Below, one piece after another: positions 1 to 8,118 of a stretch of 64,000 nt of DNA. Position 1 is the first letter of the stretch, and every line of letters begins with the position of its first letter. The notes under the pieces are model-generated. The model was not told the DNA's origin. It searched no databases and worked only from the letters and a program-made list of their open reading frames with translations. Where the stretch lies: positions 1,984,001-2,048,000 of the forward strand of contig CAWGPF010000001.1 in assembly GCA_963824395.1 (NCBI GenBank), in the 5' to 3' direction. The stretch comes from 13-2-20CM-66-19 sp963824395. GTDB taxonomy: Bacteria > Pseudomonadota > Gammaproteobacteria > Steroidobacterales > Steroidobacteraceae. Made by a program: the position numbers and the translations under genes.

Positions 1-347
1 ATGTCGGCCACCGAGGTGTAGGTCGTGACGAGGAAGCTGTCGTGCTGGCGCTGCTTGAGGGCCTCGGCCTTCTTGCGCGCCTCCGCGGCGGCCTGCTCGG
101 CGGTGAGCGCGGCGGCGATGTGCCCGATCTCCACGCCCTGGCTGTTCATGACGGCGCGGTCCTGCTGGGCGTACTGCGGCGGGATGTTGTCACCGTAATG
201 GACCACGCCCTGCTCGTCGACCCACTTGTAGGCGACGCCCCCCTTCTTGCTGCTCGAGCTCGGGGAGGGTGCGGCGTGCGCGGTGGCGGCGAGCAGGGCC
301 GTGCCGAGCAGCACGGGCCAAAGAAGACGCGGCGTGGGGCGCAACAT
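1..347 (-). CDS. DUF4124-domain protein, C-terminus cut by window edge
   Basis: Reading leftward from the ATG at 347, the frame stays open to the window edge, giving at least 115 residues. The first 25 residues look like a Sec signal peptide (hydrophobic LLWPVLLGTALLAAT followed by AHA). The segment KWVDEQGVVHYGD is the usual DUF4124 core of small periplasmic proteobacterial proteins. A charged, Ala-rich probably helical stretch follows (ALTAEQAAAEARKKAEAL). Function of the family is unknown; an envelope location is inferred from the signal peptide. The gene lies 38 bp downstream of pyrE on the same strand and may share its transcript. The true C-terminus lies outside the window. Confidence 0.75.
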   Translation of the reverse strand, partial: MLRPTPRLLWPVLLGTALLAATAHAAPSPSSSSKKGGVAYKWVDEQGVVHYGDNIPPQYAQQDRAVMNSQGVEIGHIAAALTAEQAAAEARKKAEALKQRQHDSFLVTTYTSVAD

Positions 348-385
348 GCGCGTAGTTTCCGGCCGCGCGGTAGGCGCTGGCAAGC

Positions 386-1045
386 TCAAAGAGCGCCGTA
401 GCGGCGCCGGTAGGCCTCGAGGGATGTGAGCTGCTCGGCAGAAATGCGCGCGTGCGCGTCGTTCGCCTGCGACAGCGCCTCGATAAGGTCCGCGAGTGTG
501 ACGATGCTCACACACCTGAGACCCTCGTGGCGCTCGACCTCCTGCACTGCGGTCAGCGCACCGCTGCCGCGTTCCTGGCGGTCGAGCGCCAGCGCCACGC
601 CCACCGGCGTCGCCCCGGCCGCGCGGATGATCTCGAGCGACTCGCGCACCGCGGTGCCGGCCGTGATGACGTCGTCCACGATCAGCACGCGGCCCTTGAG
701 CGCGGCGCCGACGATGCGCCCGCCCTCGCCGTGGGTTTTGGCTTCCTTGCGGTTGAAGGCGTAACTGACGCTGCGTCCGTGCTCGGCGGCGAGCGCGACC
801 GCGGTCGTGGTGGCGAGCGGGATGCCCTTGTAGGCGGGGCCGAACAGCATGTCGAACTCAAGTCCCGAGTGCACGATGGCCGCGGCGTAGCAGTGCCCGA
901 GCAGGTGCGCTGCTTCGCCGTCGCTGAACAGACCGGCGTTGAAGAAGTAGGGACTGTCGCGCCCGGACTTGAGGGTGAAGCTGCCGAAGCGCAGGGCGGC
1001 GCGCTTGAGCGCGAGGTCGATGAACGTGAGCTGGTATTGCTGCAT
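386..1045 (-). CDS. pyrE: Orotate phosphoribosyltransferase
   Basis: PyrE joins orotate to PRPP to make orotidine 5'-monophosphate, the fifth step of pyrimidine synthesis, in the cytosol. At 219 residues it has normal length. The N-terminus YQLTFIDLALKRAALRFG and the segment FTLKSGRDSPYFFNAG match the family, the PRPP-binding loop is VLIVDDVITAGTA, and FGPAYKGIPLA and AFNRKEAKTHGEGG form the substrate and flexible loops. The start is fixed by the conserved N-terminus. The gene is divergent from the exonuclease III gene, with only 16 bp between the two start codons, so at least one promoter must lie inside coding sequence or a message must be nearly leaderless. Confidence 0.96.
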   Translation of the reverse strand: MQQYQLTFIDLALKRAALRFGSFTLKSGRDSPYFFNAGLFSDGEAAHLLGHCYAAAIVHSGLEFDMLFGPAYKGIPLATTTAVALAAEHGRSVSYAFNRKEAKTHGEGGRIVGAALKGRVLIVDDVITAGTAVRESLEIIRAAGATPVGVALALDRQERGSGALTAVQEVERHEGLRCVSIVTLADLIEALSQANDAHARISAEQLTSLEAYRRRYGAL

Positions 1046-1061
1046 GTCATATCATTGCACC

Positions 1062-1829
1062 ATGCGCGTCATCACCGTCAACGTCTGCGGCATCCGCTCC
1101 GCCGCCGCCAAGGGCCTGTTCCGCTGGCTGCGCCGCCAGCAGGCTGACTTCGTGTGCCTGCAGGAGACCAAGAGCCAGGAGCACCAGCTCGCTGAGCACG
1201 ACGTGCAGCTGCCCGGCTACCACGCCTTCTTCAGCGACGCGCAGCAGAAGGGCTACTCCGGGGTGGCGCTCTACAGCCGCACGAAGCCCGACCGGGTACT
1301 GCGCGGCTTCGGGGTGGATGAGTTCGACCGCGAGGGGCGCTACCTCGAGGCTCAGGTGGGAAAGCTCGCCGTGGTCTCGCTCTACATGCCCTCCGGCTCC
1401 GCCGGGCCGCACCGACAGGCCTCCAAGTTGCGCTTCCTCGAGGCCTTCACCGCGCACCTGGCGGCGCTGCGGCGCCGGCGGCGCCACTACATCATCAGCG
1501 GCGACTGGAACATCGCGCACCGGCCGATCGACCTGCGCAACTGGCGCTCCAACCAGAAGAACTCCGGCTTCCTGCCCGAGGAGCGCGCCTGGATGGATCA
1601 GCTCCTCGGGCCGGGCGGCTACGTCGACGCCTTCCGCGAGGTGCGCCCCGGGCCGGATCTTTATACCTGGTGGTCCAACCGCGGCCAGGCGCGCGCCAAC
1701 AATGTCGGCTGGCGCATCGACTACCAGGTGGTGAGTGGCGCGCTCGCCGGCAAGGCGCGCCGCGCGGCCATCTACACGCGCCAGCGCTTCTCGGATCACG
1801 CCCCGCTCACCATGGACTACGATCTGTGA
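1062..1829 (+). CDS. xthA: Exodeoxyribonuclease III (AP endonuclease, EEP family)
   Basis: This 255-residue protein is an Mg-dependent apurinic endonuclease and 3'-5' exonuclease of base-excision repair. The family motifs are in order: N-terminal catalytic Asn in TVNVCGIRSA, metal-binding QETK, catalytic GDWNIAH, WRIDYQ, and the terminal SDHAPL dyad. The frame extends upstream to 969, but the conserved N-terminus MRVITVNVCG sets the start at the ATG at 1062. Its TGA at 1827-1829 overlaps the GTG of the MFS transporter gene (GTGA), implying translational coupling. The start lies 16 bp from the divergent pyrE start, so the leader is very short or absent. Confidence 0.93.
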   Translation: MRVITVNVCGIRSAAAKGLFRWLRRQQADFVCLQETKSQEHQLAEHDVQLPGYHAFFSDAQQKGYSGVALYSRTKPDRVLRGFGVDEFDREGRYLEAQVGKLAVVSLYMPSGSAGPHRQASKLRFLEAFTAHLAALRRRRRHYIISGDWNIAHRPIDLRNWRSNQKNSGFLPEERAWMDQLLGPGGYVDAFREVRPGPDLYTWWSNRGQARANNVGWRIDYQVVSGALAGKARRAAIYTRQRFSDHAPLTMDYDL

Positions 1830-3091
1830 GGGCGGCGCCCGCGCGCGCGCGGCCGCGCCTGCTCAAGCTCCTGGCGACGCCGAAGATGCTGGCGATCCTC
1901 ATCCTCGGCGGCGCGTCGGGCTTTCCGAACCAGATCACCGAGAGTGCGTTGCAGGCGTGGCTGAAGGATGCGGGCAAGAGCAACCAAACCATCGGCGCGC
2001 TCTCCTACGTCGCGCTGCCCTACCTCCTGAAGCCCCTATGGGCGCCGCTGATCGACCGCTATCCCCTGCCGTTCCTCGGACGGCGGCGCGGCTGGATCCT
2101 CGCGATGCAGCTGGCGCTGACCGCGGCCATCGCGCTGTTCGCGCTGCAGGACCCGGCCGTCGCGCTGCCCGCATTCACCGCCTGTGCGCTGGCGATCGTG
2201 TTCTTTTCGGCCACTCAGGACATCGCCTTCGATGCCTACCGCACCGACGTCACGATGCCGAGCGAGCGCGGTCTGGCGGCGGCGGCGGTCAACCTGGGCT
2301 ACCGCGTGTTCTCTTATGGCGCCTCCGTGGTGGCGCTCATCATGGCGCAGTACTTCGGCTGGCGCAGCGCGCTCCTGCTGCTTGCGGGTGTGATGCTGTG
2401 CTTCTGCGTCGCCACCGTGTGCGCACCGTCCTCGCACAACCATTACCAGCCGCGCTCACTACGCGAGTCGGTGGCCGAACCGCTGCGCGAGCTGCTGAGC
2501 ACGCCGAGCGCCCTGACGCTCATCTGCGTGGTGCTGCTGTTCAAGATCGGCGATGCCTTCGCCAACAAGCTCTTCACCCCCTTCATGATGGACACCGGAT
2601 TCTCCAAGGCGGAGATCGGCGCGATCGTGAAGCTGCTGTTCACCTTAAGCGCCCTCGGCGGCTCCATCCTTGGCGGCATCTTCATGGTGCGCCTGGGCCT
2701 GCTGCGTTCGATGCTGGCGTTCGGGGCGCTGCAGGCGCTCAGCAACCTCCTCTACTGCCTGCTCGCGGTGAGCGGCAAGAGCTACGCCGTCATGGCGACG
2801 GCGGTGGTCATCGAACACGTGGCCGGGGCCATGGGCAACATCGCGCTCGTCGCGCTCATCATGGCGATGTGCGACGTGCGCTACAGTGCCTTCCAGTACG
2901 CGCTGCTGTCGGCGCTCGCGCTGCTGCCGCGCTACACCCTCGGTTACCCGGCCGGCTGGGTAGCCGACCACGGCGGCTGGTACATCTACTACATCGTGAG
3001 CTTCCTGCTCGCCTTTCCGGGACTTGCGATCGTGTGGTGGAACCGGCGGCGCATCGAGGCGCTCGACCAGGCGCGCACGGCCGTGGCGTGA
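1826..3091 (+). CDS. AmpG-like MFS permease
   Basis: This inner-membrane major facilitator protein has 421 residues and about 12 hydrophobic segments. The opening ILILGGASGFPNQITESAL followed by LPYLLKPLWAPLIDRY and LGRRRGWIL resembles AmpG permeases, which import cell-wall muropeptides, and the related acetyl-CoA/AT-1-like carriers. I chose the GTG at 1826, which overlaps the exonuclease III stop as GTGA. An upstream extension would run through the repair gene in another frame and has no family support. The next gene starts in the same GTGA fashion at 3088, so three genes form one coupled unit. Substrate is inferred from family resemblance only. Confidence 0.8.
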   Translation: MRAAPARARPRLLKLLATPKMLAILILGGASGFPNQITESALQAWLKDAGKSNQTIGALSYVALPYLLKPLWAPLIDRYPLPFLGRRRGWILAMQLALTAAIALFALQDPAVALPAFTACALAIVFFSATQDIAFDAYRTDVTMPSERGLAAAAVNLGYRVFSYGASVVALIMAQYFGWRSALLLLAGVMLCFCVATVCAPSSHNHYQPRSLRESVAEPLRELLSTPSALTLICVVLLFKIGDAFANKLFTPFMMDTGFSKAEIGAIVKLLFTLSALGGSILGGIFMVRLGLLRSMLAFGALQALSNLLYCLLAVSGKSYAVMATAVVIEHVAGAMGNIALVALIMAMCDVRYSAFQYALLSALALLPRYTLGYPAGWVADHGGWYIYYIVSFLLAFPGLAIVWWNRRRIEALDQARTAVA

Positions 3092-3492
3092 GCGCGCCCG
3101 ATTCCGAGGGGCCTTTGGACCTCGAGCGCGTCATCTGCCGCCTGGCGGATCTTCAGGCGCACGGCGCGCGCGCCTTCACCATCGGTGGCGGCCGCTGGCC
3201 GCTGCGCGGCTTCGTGGTGCACAGCAGCGCCGGGGTACGCGCCTATCTCAACAGCTGCCCGCACGCCGGTCACCCGCTCGATCTCATCCCGGGACGCTTC
3301 CTCACCGCCGACGGGGCGCTCTTGCTGTGCGCCTCGCACGGGGCGCTGTTCGAGAAGTCGACCGGGCTGTGCGTCGCCGGACCGTGCTTCGGGCGTACGC
3401 TGGTACCGCTGGCGCTCGAGGTGCGCGCGGACCTCGTGCTCATCGCCCCGCAGGTGGAACTGAGCGGGCCACCGGAGCAGGCAGCCCCGTGA
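3088..3492 (+). CDS. Small Rieske [2Fe-2S] protein
   Basis: This 134-residue single-domain protein has the two Rieske ligand boxes: CPHAGHPLDL (Cys-x-His) and CASHGALFEKSTGLC (Cys-x2-His), which bind a 2Fe-2S cluster through two Cys and two His. The surrounding pattern, with CVAGPC near the end, resembles ferredoxin-like Rieske subunits of dioxygenases or nitrite reductase small subunits. No oxygenase or reductase partner is adjacent, so its electron-transfer partner is unknown. The GTG at 3088 overlaps the MFS stop (GTGA), suggesting coupled translation with the transporter. It ends 5 bp from the convergent gene at 3498. Confidence 0.85.
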   Translation: MSAPDSEGPLDLERVICRLADLQAHGARAFTIGGGRWPLRGFVVHSSAGVRAYLNSCPHAGHPLDLIPGRFLTADGALLLCASHGALFEKSTGLCVAGPCFGRTLVPLALEVRADLVLIAPQVELSGPPEQAAP

Positions 3493-3497
3493 GGTCT

Positions 3498-3818
3498 TCA
3501 GTCGAAGATGTCGATGCCGTCGAGGGAGCTCGCCCGCAGCTCCTGGCTATCGGGGAGGGAGTCGGAACCGGCGCCGCGGCGCTCCGCCGCCTCGCTCTCC
3601 ACGTCGACCGAGCCGGTCCAGTCCTCGGGAGCCTGTGCGGACTCGAGCACGCCGTCGTCCCACTGCGCCTCCCAGTCCTCGACGTCCATCTCCTCGACGG
3701 TGCCGTCGAAGTACTGGATCTCGATCGTGCCGTCGTCCTCATCGAGGGCGACCACCTCGAACAGCGCACCACCGCTCAGGCGATACCAGTCACCAATTGC
3801 CGGCTGAGGACTCGCCAT
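3498..3818 (-). CDS. DUF6763-like small acidic protein
   Basis: This acidic protein of 106 residues has an N-terminal core (IGDWYRLSGGALFEVVALDE then DGTIEIQYFDGTVEEMDVEDW) that matches my memory of DUF6763, found in gammaproteobacteria and of unknown function. The core looks like a small beta-barrel fold. The rest is low-complexity, rich in Asp, Glu and Ser, and ends in DIFD. The ATG at 3818 is chosen because the conserved block starts just after it. The frame continues far upstream as a spurious open frame over marC and trmB, typical of high-GC DNA. It converges on the Rieske gene. Confidence 0.72.
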   Translation of the reverse strand: MASPQPAIGDWYRLSGGALFEVVALDEDDGTIEIQYFDGTVEEMDVEDWEAQWDDGVLESAQAPEDWTGSVDVESEAAERRGAGSDSLPDSQELRASSLDGIDIFD

Positions 3819-3977
3819 GGACGTTATCTCCCGGATGAGACACGATCGGCCGTGCGTGCATGCTCTAGAAATCATGTTGCGCCTCGCGCCTGAGGCTTTC
3901 AAGAATTTATTTATGCCCGCAGGCGCACGACTCACGGTCACGTCATCGTTGCAGGTTGGCCTTTTGCGCACAGCACC

Positions 3978-4610
3978 ATGATCGAGCAGGCACTGAAGTT
4001 CCTGGTCGTGTTCTTCGTCGTCATCGAGCCGGTGTCGCTGATCCCGTTGTTCTCCGGCCTGACCCGCGGCGCGACGTCGCAGTACAAGCGCCGCATGGCG
4101 CTCAAGGCCGTGATCATCGCGGCGCTCATCCTGGTGCTGTTCGCGTTCGTCGGCGCCGCCTTCCTCGAGCTCATGGGCATCAGCCTGCAGGCGTTTCGCA
4201 TTTTCGGCGGCATGCTGTTGTTTCTCCTGTCCCTGGAGATGGTGTTTGCGCGCGACTCGGGCACCCGCACCTCGACCGAGGAGGCCGCCGAGAACAAGCG
4301 GCGCGCGGACATCTCGGTCTTCCCGCTCGCCTTCCCCTTCATTGCAGGTCCCGGGGCGCTGGCCACCATCCTCCTGTGGTTCGGGCCGCTGCACGCCGGC
4401 ACCCAGGCGGCGCTGTTCGCCGCCTACCTCGTCGCGGTCGGCGCGGTGCTCGCAATCTCCCTCGCGCTCATGCTGCTCGCCGAACCCCTGATGCGCGTGA
4501 TCGGGGTCACCGGGGCCAACGTCGCCGGCCGCCTGCTCGGGGTCATCCTCGGGGCGCTCGCCGTGCAGTTCGTGCTCGACGGGCTGCGCCAGGCCTTCGG
4601 GGTCAGCTGA
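3978..4610 (+). CDS. marC: MarC/UPF0056 family membrane protein
   Basis: This 210-residue inner-membrane protein has about six hydrophobic segments. Recognisable MarC-family features are the start FLVVFFVVIEPVSLIPLFSG, the segment RIFGGMLLFLLSLEMVFA, and FPLAFPFIAGPGALATILL with its conserved Pro-Gly-Ala. The family was once linked to multiple antibiotic resistance, but its transport function is unproven. The charged loop after TM3 (roughly residues 90-112) is the usual cytoplasmic linker. The gene overlaps the 3' end of the convergent trmB by 8 bp. The symbol denotes the family, not a proven role. Confidence 0.88.
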   Translation: MIEQALKFLVVFFVVIEPVSLIPLFSGLTRGATSQYKRRMALKAVIIAALILVLFAFVGAAFLELMGISLQAFRIFGGMLLFLLSLEMVFARDSGTRTSTEEAAENKRRADISVFPLAFPFIAGPGALATILLWFGPLHAGTQAALFAAYLVAVGAVLAISLALMLLAEPLMRVIGVTGANVAGRLLGVILGALAVQFVLDGLRQAFGVS

Positions 4611-5307
4611 GGCGCACCGGCGGGCGGCGGCGGAAGGCGAGGTCCCACACCTCGTGCCCGAGGCGCTCGCCGCGGCGCTCGAAGCGCGTGGGCTCGCGCT
4701 CTTTGGGCCGCGGCACGTAGCCGCCGTCCCCGGCGAGGTTCTCAAGCCCGGCGGTCGCGTCCAGCACCTCCAGCATCTGCTGCGCGTAGGGTTGCCAGTC
4801 GGTGGCGAGGCGCAACAGGCCCCCGGGAGTGAGGCGCGAGGCAGCCAGGGCTGCGAAGTGCGCCTGCAGCAGGCGCCGCTTGTGATGGCGCTTCTTCGGC
4901 CAGGGATCCGGGAACAGGATGAGGATCTCATCGAGGCAGTCAGGCGGCAGCTGGCGTGCGAGGACTTCCACCGCGTCGTGGCAGATCAGGCGCACGTTGG
5001 TCAGCGCCGCCTCCTCGAGCGCCAGCAGCAGCCGGCCGACGCCCGCGCGGTGCACCTCGACCCCGAGGAAGTCGCGCTCCTGATGAGTGCGCGCCAGCTG
5101 CGCAAGATGGTCCCCGTTGCCGAACCCGATCTCGAGCGTCACGGGTGCGCTGCGCCCGAAGAGGCGCGTGAGCTCGAGCGGGGTGTCCGAGAACTCGATG
5201 CCATACTTCGGCCACAGCTCCTGCAGCGCCCGCTGCTGGCCCGCGGTGATGCGGCCGGCGCGGGTCACGAAGGAGCGGATCGGACGCGGGTGCTCGGGTT
5301 CAGTCAT
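4603..5307 (-). CDS. trmB: tRNA (guanine-N7-)-methyltransferase
   Basis: TrmB methylates N7 of G46 in the variable loop of tRNAs using SAM. The 234-residue protein carries the SAM-binding segment VTLEIGFGNGDHLAQLA, the acidic GVEVHRAGVG that follows strand 2, and the family signature ILILFPDPWPKKRHHKRR, where the Asp and basic patch contact tRNA. The start at 5307 (MTEPEHPRPIRSFVTRAGR) agrees with the RSFV-RxGR opening of gammaproteobacterial TrmB; a longer frame upstream has no similarity. Its 3' end overlaps the convergent marC, and it diverges from the carboxypeptidase gene at 5450. Confidence 0.95.
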   Translation of the reverse strand: MTEPEHPRPIRSFVTRAGRITAGQQRALQELWPKYGIEFSDTPLELTRLFGRSAPVTLEIGFGNGDHLAQLARTHQERDFLGVEVHRAGVGRLLLALEEAALTNVRLICHDAVEVLARQLPPDCLDEILILFPDPWPKKRHHKRRLLQAHFAALAASRLTPGGLLRLATDWQPYAQQMLEVLDATAGLENLAGDGGYVPRPKEREPTRFERRGERLGHEVWDLAFRRRPPVRLS

Positions 5308-5449
5308 GGGATCACGGACGCTGGCACGACAGCCGATCTTACCCGCAACCGCGCCGCGGCCTCGGGGGCCCGTCACGGGGAACTCCCGGCATGGTATAAG
5401 CCGCGCCTTGGTACAACTCGGCGCAGCTTGCGCACCAGGAGACCCGGTG

Positions 5450-7033
5450 ATGTCGAAGTTCGTGACGTTCGGACTGGTGGCCCTCATGGCCGCAGGCGCA
5501 GCCCGCGCCGATGAGGCGCCCAAGGGCGATGGCGGGGTGAGCGCCGCGCAGCTCTCGCAGCAGTGCCGCATCGACATCCACGGCGACAAGAAGGAGCAGT
5601 GGATGCGCCTGCCGAAGGCGGAGAGCTCGGTGACGCAGCACCGCATCACCCCCGGCGGCCGCGCCCTCGACTACACCGCTACCGCCGGCACCCTCATCGT
5701 GCGCGACGACGCCGACAAGCCCATCGCGAGCATCGGCTACGTGGCCTACACGCGCGCGGCCGCCAAGGGCGCACCACGCCCGGTCACCTTCGCCTTCAAC
5801 GGCGGCCCGGGCTCCTCCTCGCTGTGGCTGCACATGGGCGTGCTCGGACCTAAGCGCGTCGTGATCACGGACCCGAATCCGACGCCCGCCGGGCCCTACC
5901 GCACGGTCGACAACGAGTACGGGCTCCTCGACAAGAGCGATGTGGTGATGATCGACCCGGTCGGCACTGGCCTCAGCCACGCGGTATGCGATCACAAGGA
6001 CGAGGAGTTCTGGGGCGTGGACCCGGACGTGGACTCGATCAGCCGCTTCATCGCGCAGTACGTGAGCGACAACGAGCGCTGGACTTCGCCCAAGTACCTG
6101 CTCGGGGAGAGCTACGGCACCACCCGTGGCGCGGCCATCCTCAACTACCTGCGCGGCCGCCGGAACATGGCCTTCAACGGCCTGGTGCTGGTCTCGGTCG
6201 CCACCGACATCGAGGCGATCTTCGCCGAGCTGCCCGGGAACGACCGTCCCTACGCGGTGTACCTGCCGGCCTACGCAGCCGTCGCCTGGTACCACCACAC
6301 GGTGCCGAACCAGCCGGCCGCGCTCGAGCCGTTCCTGAATGAGGTGCGCGCCTATGCCTCCTCGGCCTACAGCGCAGCGCTGCTGAAGGGCGATGCCTTG
6401 CCCGAAGATGAGCTCGAGGCGGCCGCCCAGAAGATGCACGACTACACCGGGCTGCCGGTGGACTACCTGAAGGCGGCCAACCTGCGCATCTCCGAGAACG
6501 CCTTTGCGCACGAGCTCTTAAAGCCGCAGGGCAAGACCGTCGGGCGTCTCGATGGGCGCTACGTCGGGCTCACCTGGGACCCGCTCGAGAAGGAGACCGA
6601 CTACGATCCGCAGTCGGCCGCGATTGCCGCCGCCTTTTCGGCCACCTTCCTCGACTACTACCACGGGGAGCTGAAGTTCGGGCAGGGAGTGACCTACAGC
6701 GTCAGCAACTTCAACATCGGCGACCAGTGGCGCTGGACGCACAAGACCGCGCGCGGGGACCAGTTCACGGTCAACACCGGCGTTGACCTCGCCGAAGCCC
6801 TGATCAAGGACCCGAACCTGAAGGTGCTGGTGCTGAACGGCTACTACGACCTCGCCACCCCGTTCTCGGCCACCGAGTACGTCATGACGCACCTCGGCGT
6901 CCCGAAGTCCGCCGGCGCGCGCATCTCGATGAAGTACTACGAGGCCGGGCACATGATGTATGTGCACCCGGCGTCGGCTGCGAAGATGAAACGCGACCTC
7001 GACGCCTTCATCGACGCGACCGCGCACCCCTAG
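5450..7033 (+). CDS. Secreted S10 serine carboxypeptidase
   Basis: This 527-residue exported peptidase of the S10 family would remove C-terminal amino acids. Residues 1-20 form a signal peptide ending in ARA. The oxyanion segment FNGGPGSSSLWLHMG is near residues 116-130, the nucleophile is Ser221 in LGESYGTTRGA, the catalytic Asp is in VLNGYYDLATP and the His is in YEAGHMMYVHP, so the triad is complete. The frame is open from 5087, but the signal peptide places the start at the ATG at 5450. The stop overlaps the convergent methyltransferase gene by 4 bp. The gene is monocistronic. Substrates are probably environmental peptides (inference). Confidence 0.9.
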   Translation: MSKFVTFGLVALMAAGAARADEAPKGDGGVSAAQLSQQCRIDIHGDKKEQWMRLPKAESSVTQHRITPGGRALDYTATAGTLIVRDDADKPIASIGYVAYTRAAAKGAPRPVTFAFNGGPGSSSLWLHMGVLGPKRVVITDPNPTPAGPYRTVDNEYGLLDKSDVVMIDPVGTGLSHAVCDHKDEEFWGVDPDVDSISRFIAQYVSDNERWTSPKYLLGESYGTTRGAAILNYLRGRRNMAFNGLVLVSVATDIEAIFAELPGNDRPYAVYLPAYAAVAWYHHTVPNQPAALEPFLNEVRAYASSAYSAALLKGDALPEDELEAAAQKMHDYTGLPVDYLKAANLRISENAFAHELLKPQGKTVGRLDGRYVGLTWDPLEKETDYDPQSAAIAAAFSATFLDYYHGELKFGQGVTYSVSNFNIGDQWRWTHKTARGDQFTVNTGVDLAEALIKDPNLKVLVLNGYYDLATPFSATEYVMTHLGVPKSAGARISMKYYEAGHMMYVHPASAAKMKRDLDAFIDATAHP

Positions 7034-8118
7034 GGCGAGCGCACGAAGCGGTAGTGGCCGATGAGCCACTCCCGCCCGTGCGCGTAGCCGAAGGTCTCCG
7101 CGCAGGCCATGAAGAACATGCGCCAGCGCTGCGCCATGAGCGCCGCGCGCCCCTTGCCGTAGGCTGACGCCAGCACCGCGTGCACCTCCTCGCGCCGTGC
7201 ATCCTGGTTGGCGAGCCAGTGATCTGCGGTGCGCTGGTAGTGAGTGCCGTCGAGAAGCCAGCGCGTCTCAAGGGTAAGGTCGCGCTGGAACCACAGGAAG
7301 GTGTCGGCCGCAGGCATCAGGCCGCCGGTGAAGAAATGCCGGCCCATCCAGTTGCCGGCGCCGGAGGTCTCGAACGGGTAGGCAAGGGTGCGGTGCGCGA
7401 ACACGTGCACGAACAGCTTGCCGTGCGGGCGCAGCCACGCGCCGATGCGTGCGAGCAGCGTCTCGTAGTTGCGCAGGTGCTCGAACATCTCGATGGAGAC
7501 GCAGCGGTCGAAGCGCCCCGCCGGCAGCGCCAGGCGATTGACGTCGCAGGTCGTGACGCTGACGTTCGTGAGCGCGCGCTGTGCGCACTGCGCCTCGATG
7601 TACTCACGCTGCGCCCGGGAATTGGAGACCGCGCTGATCTTGGCGTGCGGATAGCGTTCGGCCATCCACAGGGTGAGCGATCCCCAGCCGCAGCCAAGCT
7701 CGAGGATTTCCTGTCCGTCGGCAAGCTCGGCGCGCTCGCCGTAGAGCGCCAGCATCGCCTCTTCGGCCGCATCGAGGCTCTCGTTGCCGCGCGGGTAGTA
7801 GGCGCAGGAATACTTCAGTCGGCGCCCGAGACACAGCCCGAAGAACCGCGGCGGCAGCTCGTAGTGCTGGGCGTTGGCGGCGGCGGTGTGCACCGCCACG
7901 GGGCTGGCGCGCAGCTCCTGCAGGAGGCGCTGCTGGCGCGCCTCCTGCGCGGCGGGACCGCCTTGCGCTTCCGCGCGCAGGCGCTGCGCGCACTGCCGGC
8001 GCACGCCCAGGCGCACCAGCGCATCGGGCAGCGCGCCGCGCTCGGCGAGCCCGAGGAGGCCGGGCGCCGCGGCCTCCTGCGGCAGCTCATGGAGGGTGAG
8101 GATGCGGGGGCTGCTCAT
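7030..8118 (-). CDS. Second CFA-synthase-like SAM methyltransferase
   Basis: This 362-residue protein is related to cyclopropane-fatty-acyl-phospholipid synthases, which add a methylene from SAM across a cis double bond of membrane lipids. The SAM motif is ILELGCGWGSLTLWMAERYP, followed by ISAVSNSRAQREYIEAQC and CVSIEMFEHLRNYETLL. The region LKYSCAYYPRGNESLDAAEE parallels the loop upstream of the SAM site in Cfa. It lacks the roughly 60-residue N-terminal domain and the typical C-terminal YCEGGFRE of the cfa paralogue at 9457. It may act on a different lipid or position. The start is the ATG at 8118, overlapping the DUF1295 stop (ATGA). It is last in the lipid operon. Confidence 0.85.
   Translation of the reverse strand: MSSPRILTLHELPQEAAAPGLLGLAERGALPDALVRLGVRRQCAQRLRAEAQGGPAAQEARQQRLLQELRASPVAVHTAAANAQHYELPPRFFGLCLGRRLKYSCAYYPRGNESLDAAEEAMLALYGERAELADGQEILELGCGWGSLTLWMAERYPHAKISAVSNSRAQREYIEAQCAQRALTNVSVTTCDVNRLALPAGRFDRCVSIEMFEHLRNYETLLARIGAWLRPHGKLFVHVFAHRTLAYPFETSGAGNWMGRHFFTGGLMPAADTFLWFQRDLTLETRWLLDGTHYQRTADHWLANQDARREEVHAVLASAYGKGRAALMAQRWRMFFMACAETFGYAHGREWLIGHYRFVRSP

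Noticed and set aside
3819..4931. Upstream extension of the DUF6763-like gene across marC and trmB
   Set aside because: No similarity in the extension and it overlaps two convincing genes; the ATG at 3818 fits the conserved block.
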